From Streptomyces inhibens (lineage in GTDB: Bacteria > Actinomycetota > Actinomycetes > Streptomycetales > Streptomycetaceae), in assembly GCF_003389455.1 (NCBI RefSeq), contig NZ_QUAC01000011.1, positions 1 to 64,000 of the forward strand: 64,000 nt of DNA. The letters are read 5' to 3'. Positions 49,861 to 58,264 of the stretch are shown here, piece after piece. The position numbers were made by a program, and so were the translations under genes. Each line of letters starts with the position of its first letter. Within the stretch, counting starts at the first letter, position 1. The notes beneath the pieces were generated by a model. The model did not search any database. It saw nothing but the letters and a program-made list of their open reading frames with translations, and was not told the origin of the DNA.

Positions 49861-49933
49861 CGGGCACCTCCGGGTGAGTGGACGGCCGGATGGCAGGCTC
49901 CTTCAGCCTGGTCCGGACGGGGCGGGGCGGTCA

Positions 49934-49949
49934 GGGGCCATCGGGCCCC
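49934..49949. promoter_or_regulatory. DosR/DevR-box-like dyad between nitroreductase and USP genes
   Basis: GGGGCC-ATCG-GGCCCC has perfect 6-bp arms and a 4-nt centre. This fits the GGGNC-N4-GNCCC core of the mycobacterial DosR box. It lies about 75 bp upstream of the nitroreductase start and about 220 bp upstream of the universal stress gene. The rest of the 307-bp divergent region holds no gene. Confidence 0.55.
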
Positions 49950-50167
49950 GACCGCGGACCATCCGGCTCATTCCAGGCCGCCGGTCGCCCGCCGGTACCG
50001 GGTCGCTCATGCCGGAGCGGGCTCGGCGGCGCACTCTGGAGATAGGCGATCCGGGACGAGAGGGCGCGGGATGTGCCGAGCCGGACGCTGCGGCTGGGCG
50101 CGTCGGACGTGAGTTGCCGAACGGCCACCGGCCCCGCCACGGCCGTCCCAGGAAACGGAGCGAGGTC

Positions 50168-51037
50168 ATGAAGGACGTCATCACCGCCGGTGTGGACGGT
50201 ACGCCGGAGTCCTTGGCGGCCGTCCTGTGGGCGGCGCAGGAAGCCCAGCTGCGCACGGCGCGATTGCGGCTGCTGCACGCATGGGTGCTGCTCGCGCCGG
50301 AGCCGGCGCACCGTCCTCCGACCGAAGGGGATCAGAACTACTGGGCCCACCGGATGATGGACGAGGCCCGCGAGGCTGTCCGGACCGCCCATCCGGAGCT
50401 TCCGGTGGACGAGGACCTGGTGGCCAAGGACCCGCTGGAGGCCCTCCGCGAGGCCGCCGGGCAGTCGGACCTGCTGGTCCTTGGCTCCCGCGATCTGGGA
50501 CCGGTGGCGCGCTATGCCCTCGGTGAGCTGGGGCTCCAGCTCGTGGTGCACACCGACTCCCCCACCGTTCTCGTACGCGCCCGGCAGAACACCGCCGAGA
50601 CGCAGCGGGACGGTGATGTGGTGGTCGGGCTGAGTCTGCACGAGCCGTGCGAGGCGCTTTTGGCCTTCGCCTTCGACAGCGCCGCGCGGCGGGGTGTCAC
50701 GCTGCGTGCCGTACACGGCAGGCACCTTCCGTCGTACGCGTACAACCGTGGCGGCGGAGTGGAGCCGGTCGCCGCGGAGGATGCGGAGCGGGACGCCCGG
50801 CTGGAGCTGACCGCGGCGCTGCGTCCGTGGCGGGAGAAGTACCCGGACCTGCGCGTGGACGACCGGGTGGAAATGGAGAGCCCGGCGCCGGCGCTGCTGC
50901 GCGGCACGGCGGACGCGGCGCTGCTCGTGGTCGGCCGCCGGCACCGGCGCCGGTTGCCGGCGCCGCGTATCGGCCATGTCGTACAGGCCGCGGTCCACCA
51001 CGCTCCGTGTCCGGTGGCGGTGGTGCCGCACGAGTGA
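50168..51037 (+). CDS. Universal stress protein, tandem-domain
   Basis: A 289-residue protein made of two Usp domains. Domain 1 ends LLVLGSRDLGPVARYALGELGLQLVVHTDSPTVLVR, and domain 2 ends LLVVGRRHRRRLPAPRIGHVVQAAVHHAPCPVAVVP. The ATP motif G-2x-G-9x-G-(S/T) is only partly kept in both halves, so nucleotide binding is uncertain. The start at ATG 50168 has GGAGCGAGG upstream. Tandem Usp proteins are hallmark members of DosR-type regulons. Confidence 0.9.
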   Translation: MKDVITAGVDGTPESLAAVLWAAQEAQLRTARLRLLHAWVLLAPEPAHRPPTEGDQNYWAHRMMDEAREAVRTAHPELPVDEDLVAKDPLEALREAAGQSDLLVLGSRDLGPVARYALGELGLQLVVHTDSPTVLVRARQNTAETQRDGDVVVGLSLHEPCEALLAFAFDSAARRGVTLRAVHGRHLPSYAYNRGGGVEPVAAEDAERDARLELTAALRPWREKYPDLRVDDRVEMESPAPALLRGTADAALLVVGRRHRRRLPAPRIGHVVQAAVHHAPCPVAVVPHE

Positions 51038-51139
51038 CCCGCACGTTGCCCGCTGCCGTGCCCATGACGCCCCGCGGGAGAAGGCGGATGATGGCGGTGG
51101 GGGCATGAGAGTCCGGATCAGGGGATGCGGAGGAATGCC

Positions 51140-51439
51140 ATGGCGAAGACTGTCGAGTGGGACGTCCGTCTGTACCTGTTCGAGGAGGACGGGACGACCA
51201 CGGCACGCGTGGTGCTGAACACCGGAACCAACTCGCTCACCGGGCACGGCAAGGCCCGGTGCAACCCCGAGGACCGGGATGTGCCGGAGATCGGGGACGA
51301 GATCGCGGCCGGGCGTGCGATGCGGGACCTCGCCGGACAACTGCTGCGGGTGGCGGACGACGATCTGGAGGGCATCGGCGCCGGACCGCCCGTACGGGAG
51401 CGGCGGGTCGCCTACGGCTGGACGAGCGCGATGGCGTGA
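51140..51439 (+). CDS. DUF1876 domain-containing protein
   Basis: A 99-residue protein of the DUF1876 family (Rv1738/Rv2632c-like, dsRBD-like fold). The central LYLFEEDGTTTARVVLNTG-T-LTGHGKARCNPEDRDVPEIGDEIAAGRAMRDLAGQLL pattern is complete. Rv1738 is one of the most strongly induced hypoxia proteins of M. tuberculosis and has been proposed to affect ribosome hibernation. The start at ATG 51140 has GGAGG. It supports the dormancy-regulon reading of this cluster. Confidence 0.9.
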   Translation: MAKTVEWDVRLYLFEEDGTTTARVVLNTGTNSLTGHGKARCNPEDRDVPEIGDEIAAGRAMRDLAGQLLRVADDDLEGIGAGPPVRERRVAYGWTSAMA

Positions 51440-51506
51440 ACCTCGCCGCCGCGCGTCGGGCCCGCGGTGCCCGGGGCGGGCGGCGCGGGCGTGGAAGGAG
51501 TCGGCG

Positions 51507-52853
51507 ATGTCGGATGCGACGATCACCGACCTGTACGAAGTGACCATGGCGCTTTCGTATCTGCGCGAGGGCATGACGCAGCCGGCGACATTCAGCTGCT
51601 TCGTACGGGAGCTGCCACCGCACCGGGGGTTCCTGATCGCCGCGGGTGCGGAATCGGTGCTCGATTTCCTCTCCGATTTCCGTCTGCGGCGCGAGGACGT
51701 GGAGGTCTTCGCCGAGACCTTGCAGCGGCCCGCGCAGGATGTGGCACCGCTGCTGGACATGCGTTTCACCGGTGAGGTGCGCGCCGTGCCGGAGGGGCGC
51801 GTGGTGCTGGCCGGTGAACCCCTGATGGAAATCACCGCTCCGCTGCCGCAGGCCCAGCTCGTGGAGTCGTACGTACTGAATCAGCTCAACCATCAGACGG
51901 CCGTCGCCTCCAAATGCGTCCGCTGTGTGATCGCCGCGCGGGGGCGCCCCGTTGTGGATTTCTCGCTGCGGCGCACCCATGGAACCCAGGCCGCTTTCCA
52001 GGCGGCCCGTCTGGGTGCCATGGCGGGTTTCGCGGGCACCAGCAATGTGGCGGCGGCGCATGCCGAACAGCTGCCGGCCGTCGGCACCATGGCGCATTCC
52101 TATATCGAGGCGTTCGAGGACGAGGAAGCGGCATTCACCGCGTTCGCGCAGTGCCATCCCGGGCCGGTGACCCTGCTGGTGGACACCTACGACACCGAAT
52201 CCGGCGTGGCGGCAGCGGCTCGCGTGCTGAATGCGCTGGGCCGCGGAGACGGATCGGCGATTCGTCTGGACAGCGGTGACCTGGGAAGGCTGGCTTTCCA
52301 TGCCCGCGCGATGCTGGACAACGCGGGTCTGCCCCAGGTGCGGATCGTCGCCAGCGGCGGGCTGGACGAATTCGCCGTGCACGATCTGGTGCGCTCGGAA
52401 ACGCCGATCGATATTTACGCGGTGGGCACCAAGGTCGGGGTGAGCGCCGACGCTCCCTATCTGGATTCCGCGTACAAGCTCGTCGCCTACGAAGGCCGCT
52501 CCGTGATGAAGCTTTCGGCGGCGAAGGTGACCGCCCCCGGCCGTAAGCAGGTATTTCGCCGGCCCGGTTGCCACGATGTGATCGGCCTGGCCGACGAGAC
52601 GCCCCCTGAGGGCAGTACGCCGCTGCTGGAAACGCTGATGCGCGCGGGCGGGCGCAGCGCCCCGCGCGACCGGCTGGAGGACGCCCGGCAGCGGCTCGCG
52701 GCGGACGTCGCCGAACTGCCCGCGACGGCCCGCCGCATCCGGTCGCCGCAACCTGTGCAGGCGAAGGTGTCGCGGCGGCTGTCCGTCCTGACCGACAAGG
52801 TCCGGCGGCGGATCGAGCGCGAGGTGCTGGCCCCGTTCGGCTCGCATGCCTGA
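51507..52853 (+). CDS. pncB: Nicotinate phosphoribosyltransferase (PncB2-like)
   Basis: A 448-residue enzyme converting nicotinate and PRPP to nicotinate mononucleotide in NAD salvage. Motifs are SLRRTHGTQAAFQAARLGAMAGFAGTSN, HSYIEAF, LLVDTYDT, IRLDSGDLGRLAFHAR, IVASGGLDEF and VGTKVGVSADAPYLDSAYKLV. M. tuberculosis PncB2 (Rv0573c) is a DosR-regulon member. The start at ATG 51507 has GGAAGGAG. It is the third in-line gene after the stress protein and DUF1876. Confidence 0.95.
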   Translation: MSDATITDLYEVTMALSYLREGMTQPATFSCFVRELPPHRGFLIAAGAESVLDFLSDFRLRREDVEVFAETLQRPAQDVAPLLDMRFTGEVRAVPEGRVVLAGEPLMEITAPLPQAQLVESYVLNQLNHQTAVASKCVRCVIAARGRPVVDFSLRRTHGTQAAFQAARLGAMAGFAGTSNVAAAHAEQLPAVGTMAHSYIEAFEDEEAAFTAFAQCHPGPVTLLVDTYDTESGVAAAARVLNALGRGDGSAIRLDSGDLGRLAFHARAMLDNAGLPQVRIVASGGLDEFAVHDLVRSETPIDIYAVGTKVGVSADAPYLDSAYKLVAYEGRSVMKLSAAKVTAPGRKQVFRRPGCHDVIGLADETPPEGSTPLLETLMRAGGRSAPRDRLEDARQRLAADVAELPATARRIRSPQPVQAKVSRRLSVLTDKVRRRIEREVLAPFGSHA

Positions 52854-52886
52854 GCTCACGGCGGCTTTTCTTCGTAACGTCATGGC

Positions 52887-53708
52887 ATGACGGACAAGCA
52901 GGCCGGCGCCGGCCACGGAAAACTGTCGCGGTCGCGGTACGAATCGGAGCTGTACCGGCTGCAGACGGAGCTGGTGAAACTCCAGGAATGGGTGCGCGTC
53001 GAGGGCGCCCGGCTCGTGGTGGTCTTCGAAGGGCGGGACGCCGCCGGCAAGGGCGGCACGATCCAACGCATCACACAACATCTCAATCCCCGGGTGGCGC
53101 GCATCGTCGCGCTGCCCCGGCCGACCGAGCGTGAGCGCACCCAGTGGTATTTCCAGCGCTATACGGAACATCTCCCGGCCGCCGGCGAAATCGTGCTGTT
53201 CGACCGCAGTTGGTACAACCGGGCCGGCGTCGAGCAGGTCATGGGATTCTGCACGCCCGCCGAACACCAGCGGTTTCTGCGCCAGTGCCCGGTATTCGAG
53301 CGGATGCTGGTGGAGGACGGGATTCTGCTGCGCAAATACTGGTTCTCGGTGAGCGACGAGGTGCAGGAGCAGCGCTTCCGGCGCCGGATCGAGGACCCGA
53401 CGCGGCGCTGGAAACTCTCCCCCATGGATCTTGAGTCGCTGACCCGCTGGGAGGAGTATTCGCGGGCGAAGGACGAGATGTTCGTGCACACGGATATCGC
53501 GGAGTCACCGTGGTACGTCGTCGAGAGCGACGACAAACGCCGCGCGCGGCTGAACATGATCGCCCATCTGCTGTCGACGGTGCCCTATCCCGATGTCACC
53601 CCGCCGACCCTCGAACTGCCGCCGCGGCCCCCGGCCACGGGCTATCAGCGACCGCCACGGGATCTGCAGACGTACGTTCCCGATCACGCGGCCGGGCTTG
53701 AGAAGTGA
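52887..53708 (+). CDS. ppk2: Polyphosphate kinase 2 (PPK2)
   Basis: A 273-residue PPK2-family enzyme that transfers phosphate between polyphosphate and nucleotides. Walker A is GRDAAGKGG (residues 49-57), the lid region RPTERERTQWYFQRY, and Walker B FDRSWYNR. The length and single domain fit class I PPK2, which favours ADP/GDP phosphorylation from polyP. It follows pncB by 33 bp and is convergent with the second stress gene. Confidence 0.95.
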   Translation: MTDKQAGAGHGKLSRSRYESELYRLQTELVKLQEWVRVEGARLVVVFEGRDAAGKGGTIQRITQHLNPRVARIVALPRPTERERTQWYFQRYTEHLPAAGEIVLFDRSWYNRAGVEQVMGFCTPAEHQRFLRQCPVFERMLVEDGILLRKYWFSVSDEVQEQRFRRRIEDPTRRWKLSPMDLESLTRWEEYSRAKDEMFVHTDIAESPWYVVESDDKRRARLNMIAHLLSTVPYPDVTPPTLELPPRPPATGYQRPPRDLQTYVPDHAAGLEK

Positions 53709-53748
53709 TCCTCGTGGCTTGAGAAGTGACCCGCTTGAGACGTCACGG

Positions 53749-54690
53749 TCAGGCGTGTCCGTGCTCGGTGGTGTGCTCGTGATCGGCGTGCTCGTCCTCG
53801 GTGTGCTCGTGGTCGGCATGCTGCGGAACGACCGCCACCGGGCAGGCCGCGTGGCAGAGCGCGGTGTGCGCCACCCGCCCCAGTTGCAGGCCGAGGAAGC
53901 GGCCATGGCGGCTCCGCGCGCCGACGACGAGCAGGTCCGCGGCGGCGGCGCGGTGCACCAGCACCTTGTGAGCCGGCCCCTCGACCGTGGTGCGGCGCAC
54001 ATGCACCTCCGGATGCTCGCCGGCCGCCTCGTTCAGGGCTTTGTCGAGCAGCTCCGACGCCTGCTTCTCGTGGTGGCGCCGGGCCTCTGCGGCCAGCAGC
54101 GGAGGGTCGGACGTCTCGTGTGGCGGGCAGCGCCAGGCATGGGCGGCCACCAGGGTGCAGTGACGGGCCTCGGCCTCGCGGAAGGCGAAGCGGACGGCCT
54201 CCGCCGCCTTGGCCGGGTCACCGACCCCGAGGAGGATCCGCCCGTGCGTCCCCGCCACTCCCGCCGCATCGCCGCGTACCACGATCACCGGACAGCGGGC
54301 CCGGGCCGCCACCGCCAGGCTGACCGATCCCAGCAGCCAGCCGGCGATCTCGCCGCGTCCCCGCGTGCCCAGGACCAGGGCCGAGGCATGCAGGCCCTCG
54401 GCCAGCAGGGCGGCGACCGCGTCGTCGGCCAGCACCTCCGTCGACACCTTGACGTCGGCGTTACGGCGGTGGACGCGTTCGGCGGCCGATTCCACGATGC
54501 GTTCCGCGAGCACCTGCTCGCTGGGCCGCTCCAGCCCCTCTGCCAGGGCCGCGCCTTCGTAACGCTCCCATCTGGAGGCGTAGACCACCCGTAGCGGGAG
54601 CCCGTGGAGCGCTGCCTCCTCCACCGCCCAGTCCAGCGACCGGAAGGCGGAATCCGATCCGTCGGTACCCACGACCAGCGGGTGCTCCAT
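53749..54690 (-). CDS. Universal stress protein, tandem-domain, with His-rich tail
   Basis: A 313-residue two-domain Usp. Domain 1 ends ALVLGTRGRGEIAGWLLGSVSLAVAARARCPVIVVRG with a canonical ATP motif; domain 2 ends LLVVGARSRHGRFLGLQLGRVAHTALCHAACPVAVVP, where the last G-(S/T) is G-R. The C-terminus carries a 24-residue tail with eight His and many Asp/Glu (HEHTEDEHADHEH core). ATG 54690 is preferred; GTG 54699 is possible. It is divergent from the histidine kinase. Confidence 0.9.
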   Translation of the reverse strand: MEHPLVVGTDGSDSAFRSLDWAVEEAALHGLPLRVVYASRWERYEGAALAEGLERPSEQVLAERIVESAAERVHRRNADVKVSTEVLADDAVAALLAEGLHASALVLGTRGRGEIAGWLLGSVSLAVAARARCPVIVVRGDAAGVAGTHGRILLGVGDPAKAAEAVRFAFREAEARHCTLVAAHAWRCPPHETSDPPLLAAEARRHHEKQASELLDKALNEAAGEHPEVHVRRTTVEGPAHKVLVHRAAAADLLVVGARSRHGRFLGLQLGRVAHTALCHAACPVAVVPQHADHEHTEDEHADHEHTTEHGHA

Positions 54691-54912
54691 CGTCCCCACT
54701 TCCTTCCTCGCGGCGGCCGCCCACGCAGCGGCGGAGAGCGGTGCGTACTCTCACCGTCGCACCGTTTCCCGGTGCCGCGCAGGGTCGTACGGACATCGGC
54801 GTACGGGCCACCCGGCTCTCCTGGGCGGGGCGGCGTCCGCGCAGGCCCCTGCTGCGCCCGGCGGCTACCGTGGAGGAGTGGCCCTGCCACCGTGGGCCAC
54901 GGCGGAGTCATC

Positions 54913-56631
54913 GTGGGCGACGACGGAAACCCTCTGCGTGATACCGCCCGGCGGCAGCTCGGTGCGCTGCCGGACGATCTGCAAAGGCGCCTCGATGCGA
55001 TGCGCCAGGGCCCCGGCGAACCGGCGCATCTGCTGCTGGAGGCCGTGCTCTCGGTGGGCAGGGAGCTGGATCTGCCGCAGGTGCTGCGCCGCATCGTGGA
55101 GGCGGCGGTGGTGGTCGTGGACGCCGAGTACGGGGCCCTGGGCGTGGTCTCCGAAGGCACCCGGCTCTCCCAGTTCCTGCCGGTCGGGGTCAGTGCGGAA
55201 CAGCAGGACGCGATCGGCCGGCTGCCCGCCGGGCACGGCATCCTCGGTGAGCTGATCCGTCATCCCCGGCCGCTGCGGCTCCCGGAGCTGTCCGAACACC
55301 CCTCGTCATACGGGTTTCCGCCGCACCACCCGCCCATGCACTCCTTCCTCGGGGTGCCCATCCGGGTCCGTGACGAGGTGTTCGGGAATCTGTATCTCAC
55401 CGAGAAACGGGGCGGTGGCGGGTTCGACGCCGAGGACGAGACCGTGCTCTCGACGCTTGCGGTCGCGGCGGGGGTGGCCATCGAGAACGCCCGGCTGTAC
55501 GAGGAGGCCCGCTACCGCCAGCGTTGGCTGGCGGCCCACAGCGAGATCATCGCCGTCCTGCTGGCGGGGTCGGACGAGATGCGGGCGCTCCGGCTGATCG
55601 TGGACCGTGCGCTGGAGATCCTCACCGCGGACCTCGGTGTCGTCGCGGTCCCCGAGCAGGGCGAAAAGACGCTGCAGGTCGCCCTGGCCTCGGGCGTCGA
55701 CGCCGAGGCGCACCGCGGACTGTTCCTCCCCCGTCAGGGGTCGTTCATGGGGGCCGCGCTCGACGCCAAGGAGCCGCTGATCAGCCTGGATGTCGAGCAC
55801 GATCCACGGATCACCGCGGGTCCGCCGCGCTGGATGGGGCTGGGCCCCGCGGTCGCCGTCCCGATGATCACCGGTGAGCGGGCCCGTGGTGTGCTGCTGC
55901 TGGCGCGGCTGCGGCAGAGCGCCCCGTTCACCGAGCTGGAGACCGACTCGCTGCTGACGTTCGCGGGTCAGGCGGCCCTGGCCATGGAGCTGGCCGACCA
56001 ACGCCAGGACACCGAGCAACTCGCACTGCTCAAGGACCGCGACCGGATCGCCCGTGATCTGCACGATCTGGCCATCCAGCGGCTCTTCGCCACCGGTATG
56101 ACGCTGCAGAGCGCGATGCGTTTCGTGGACCACCCGGAGGCGAGTGAGCGGCTGCTGCGTGCGGTGGACGATCTGGACGAGACGATCAAGATCATCAGGT
56201 CCACCATCTTCGGGCTCCGCGCGCACACCTCGGGCCGGGCCGGCCACGGTCTGCGGGTCCGGACCGTCACGGCGGTGGAGCAGGCCGCCCGCCCCCTGGG
56301 GTTCACCCCCTCCCTCCACATGGAGGGACTCATCGACACGGATGTGCCGGCCGAGATCGCGGACCATGTGGTGGCGGTGCTGGGTGAGGCGCTGAGCAAC
56401 GCGGCGCGGCATGCGCACGCCACCGCGGTCGAAATCTCGCTGATCGTGCGCGGCGGCACCTTGAGCCTGAGCGTCACGGACAACGGTGTCGGCATAGCGC
56501 GGGGCGGCCGCCGCAGCGGGCTGAGCAATCTCGCCAAGCGGGCGGAGAGCCTGGACGGTGAGATGACGGTCGAGGCACTGGACCGCGGCGGCACCCGCCT
56601 GGTGTGGCGCGCACCGCTCCCGTCGTCCTGA
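54913..56631 (+). CDS. DevS/DosS-like two-GAF sensor histidine kinase
   Basis: A 572-residue kinase resembling M. tuberculosis DevS and S. coelicolor OsdK. It has a first GAF (about 55-195), a second GAF (about 220-360), a HisKA_3 domain with phospho-His384 in RIARDLHDLAIQRLFATGMTLQS, and a HATPase. GAF-A contains GFPPHHPPMHSFLGVP; the His139 position corresponds to the heme ligand of DosS (His149). The start is GTG 54913 with GCGGAG upstream; GTG 54892 is possible. The gene is convergent with its likely partner devR-like gene, a non-operonic arrangement. Confidence 0.93.
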   Translation: MGDDGNPLRDTARRQLGALPDDLQRRLDAMRQGPGEPAHLLLEAVLSVGRELDLPQVLRRIVEAAVVVVDAEYGALGVVSEGTRLSQFLPVGVSAEQQDAIGRLPAGHGILGELIRHPRPLRLPELSEHPSSYGFPPHHPPMHSFLGVPIRVRDEVFGNLYLTEKRGGGGFDAEDETVLSTLAVAAGVAIENARLYEEARYRQRWLAAHSEIIAVLLAGSDEMRALRLIVDRALEILTADLGVVAVPEQGEKTLQVALASGVDAEAHRGLFLPRQGSFMGAALDAKEPLISLDVEHDPRITAGPPRWMGLGPAVAVPMITGERARGVLLLARLRQSAPFTELETDSLLTFAGQAALAMELADQRQDTEQLALLKDRDRIARDLHDLAIQRLFATGMTLQSAMRFVDHPEASERLLRAVDDLDETIKIIRSTIFGLRAHTSGRAGHGLRVRTVTAVEQAARPLGFTPSLHMEGLIDTDVPAEIADHVVAVLGEALSNAARHAHATAVEISLIVRGGTLSLSVTDNGVGIARGGRRSGLSNLAKRAESLDGEMTVEALDRGGTRLVWRAPLPSS

Positions 56632-56657
56632 CCGGCAACCCCGAGCGGGCGCAGAGG

Positions 56658-57356
56658 TCAGCACCGATGTGGTCCGGCGGGTGGCGGGGGGCCCTGAGCG
56701 GCGAGGACGGCCGCCTGAACCCGGCGTTCGACGCCGAGTTTGGCCAGCAGACGCGAGATGTGGTTCTTGACCGTCTTCTCGGAGAGGAAGAGCTCTTCGC
56801 CGATCTGACGGTTCGTCAATCCTTCGCCGATCAGGCCGAGGATCTCCCGTTCCCGCGGCGACAGCGCGGACAGCGCATCCTCCTCGGCCGCCGCGTCGGG
56901 CTCCTCGCCGCGCAGACTGTTCATCAGCCGGGCGGTGGTCGCCGGATCCAGCATCGAACGGCCGGCGGCGACCGTGCGTACGGCGGCGACCAGGTCCGAT
57001 CCCTTGATCTCCTTCAGGACGTAGCCGGCAGCGCCCGCCATGATCGCGTCGAGCAGCGCATCGTCGTCGTCGAACGAGGTGAGCATCAGGCAGGCCAGAC
57101 CGGGCAGCCGCGAGCGCAACTCCCGGCAGACGCTGATCCCGTCGCCGTCCGGCAGCCGCACATCGAGTACGGCGACATCCGGGCGGAGCGCGGGGCCGCG
57201 GGCCAGCGCGCGCTCGGCGGTCCCGGCGTCGCCGACCACCTCGATATCGGGTTCCGCGTCGAGCAGGTCCTGGACTCCGCGGCGCACCACTTCATGATCG
57301 TCAAGCAGGAACACCCGGATCGGCCGCTGCGGTGCGGACCCACCTACGTCACCCAT
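56658..57356 (-). CDS. DevR/DosR-like response regulator (NarL family)
   Basis: A 232-residue response regulator. The receiver domain (about 12-130) has [14 protein letters not shown], phospho-Asp65 in [13 protein letters not shown], the Thr/Ser in LMLTSFDDD, and the DevR-like [25 protein letters not shown] linker. The LuxR HTH is [45 protein letters not shown]. The start at ATG 57356 has GGAGG 5-6 nt upstream; longer upstream frames lack support. It is convergent with the kinase (26 bp gap) and divergent from the HAD/GH65 pair. Confidence 0.93.
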   Translation of the reverse strand: MGDVGGSAPQRPIRVFLLDDHEVVRRGVQDLLDAEPDIEVVGDAGTAERALARGPALRPDVAVLDVRLPDGDGISVCRELRSRLPGLACLMLTSFDDDDALLDAIMAGAAGYVLKEIKGSDLVAAVRTVAAGRSMLDPATTARLMNSLRGEEPDAAAEEDALSALSPREREILGLIGEGLTNRQIGEELFLSEKTVKNHISRLLAKLGVERRVQAAVLAAQGPPPPAGPHRC

Positions 57357-57429
57357 GGCGTCCTCCACACTCTCGGTCGTCCGGCTTCCGGAGGTGTCTC
57401 CCATCGTCACCCCGCCTCCGTGCGCGCAC

Positions 57430-57449
57430 CAGGGCCGAACGGGCCCCTG
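57430..57449. promoter_or_regulatory. Second DevR-box-like dyad candidate
   Basis: CAGGGCCGAACGGGCCCCTG has outer arms CAGGG/CCCTG and inner GGGCC/GGCCC with 5-nt spacing, one more than the DosR-box core. It lies between the divergent devR-like gene and the HAD gene. It is a weaker candidate than the one at 49934-49949. Confidence 0.35.
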
Positions 57450-57499
57450 CGCCGCAGCCGTGGTGCCATGGAAGGACACCGACGAACGGAACCGTCACT

Positions 57500-58264
57500 A
57501 TGACCGGCGCGCCGGCCCTGGCAGCGTGTCTGCACTCGCTGCGGGCCGTGGTCTTCGACACCGACGGGGTCATCACCGACTCCGCCCGGGTCCATGCCGC
57601 GGCCTGGAAAGGCGCCTTCGACCCGGTGCTGGCGGCCGCGGGCGGGCAGCGCCCCTTCGACCCGGTGGACGACTATCTGCGCCATGTCGACGGCCGCTCA
57701 CGGCAGGACGGCGCGGCCGCCTTCCTCCGCTCCCGGGGCCTTGACCTGCCGCTCGGCGACCCGGACGACGCGCCGGGCACGGAGACCGTCCGGGCCGTCG
57801 CGGCCCGCAAGGACGAGCTGTTCACCGCGAGCCTGCGGGCACACGGCATCGCCACCTGGCCCGGCACCGTGCGCCTGCTGCGTGCGCTGCGGAGCAGGCG
57901 GGTGCCGTGTGCCGCGGTGTCGGCGTCCCGCCATGCCACCGAGCTGCTGACCGCGGCCGAGGTGCTGCCGCTCTTCAGGGCCGTGGTGGACGGCAACGAG
58001 GCGCGCCGACTGGGGCTGCCCGGCAAACCGGACCCGGCGCTCTTCGTGGAAGCGGCGCGACGGCTCGGGGTCCCGGCCCGGGACACCGCCGTGGTGGAGG
58101 ACGCGCTGGCCGGTGTCGAGGCCGGCCGGCGCGGCGGATTCGGCCTGGTGGTGGGCGTGGACCGGACGGCCGGCCCGGACAGCGCCGCGGCTCTGCGCCG
58201 CCATGGCGCCGACGTGGTGGTGACCGACCCCGGTGAGCTGCTGACGTCCGGGGAGGGCCGATGA
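57500..58264 (+). CDS. HAD-IA hydrolase, beta-phosphoglucomutase-like
   Basis: A 254-residue HAD with motif I FDTDGVITD (intact DxD), cap residues including HVDGRSRQDG, motif II VSASRHATELL and motif IV VVEDALAGVEAG. It is followed with ATGA overlap by the GH65 gene, the classical pairing of a beta-phosphoglucomutase with a disaccharide phosphorylase, converting beta-glucose-1-phosphate to glucose-6-phosphate. M. tuberculosis Rv3400/Rv3401 have the same arrangement, and Rv2006 combines HAD and GH65 domains. Confidence 0.9.
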   Translation: MTGAPALAACLHSLRAVVFDTDGVITDSARVHAAAWKGAFDPVLAAAGGQRPFDPVDDYLRHVDGRSRQDGAAAFLRSRGLDLPLGDPDDAPGTETVRAVAARKDELFTASLRAHGIATWPGTVRLLRALRSRRVPCAAVSASRHATELLTAAEVLPLFRAVVDGNEARRLGLPGKPDPALFVEAARRLGVPARDTAVVEDALAGVEAGRRGGFGLVVGVDRTAGPDSAAALRRHGADVVVTDPGELLTSGEGR

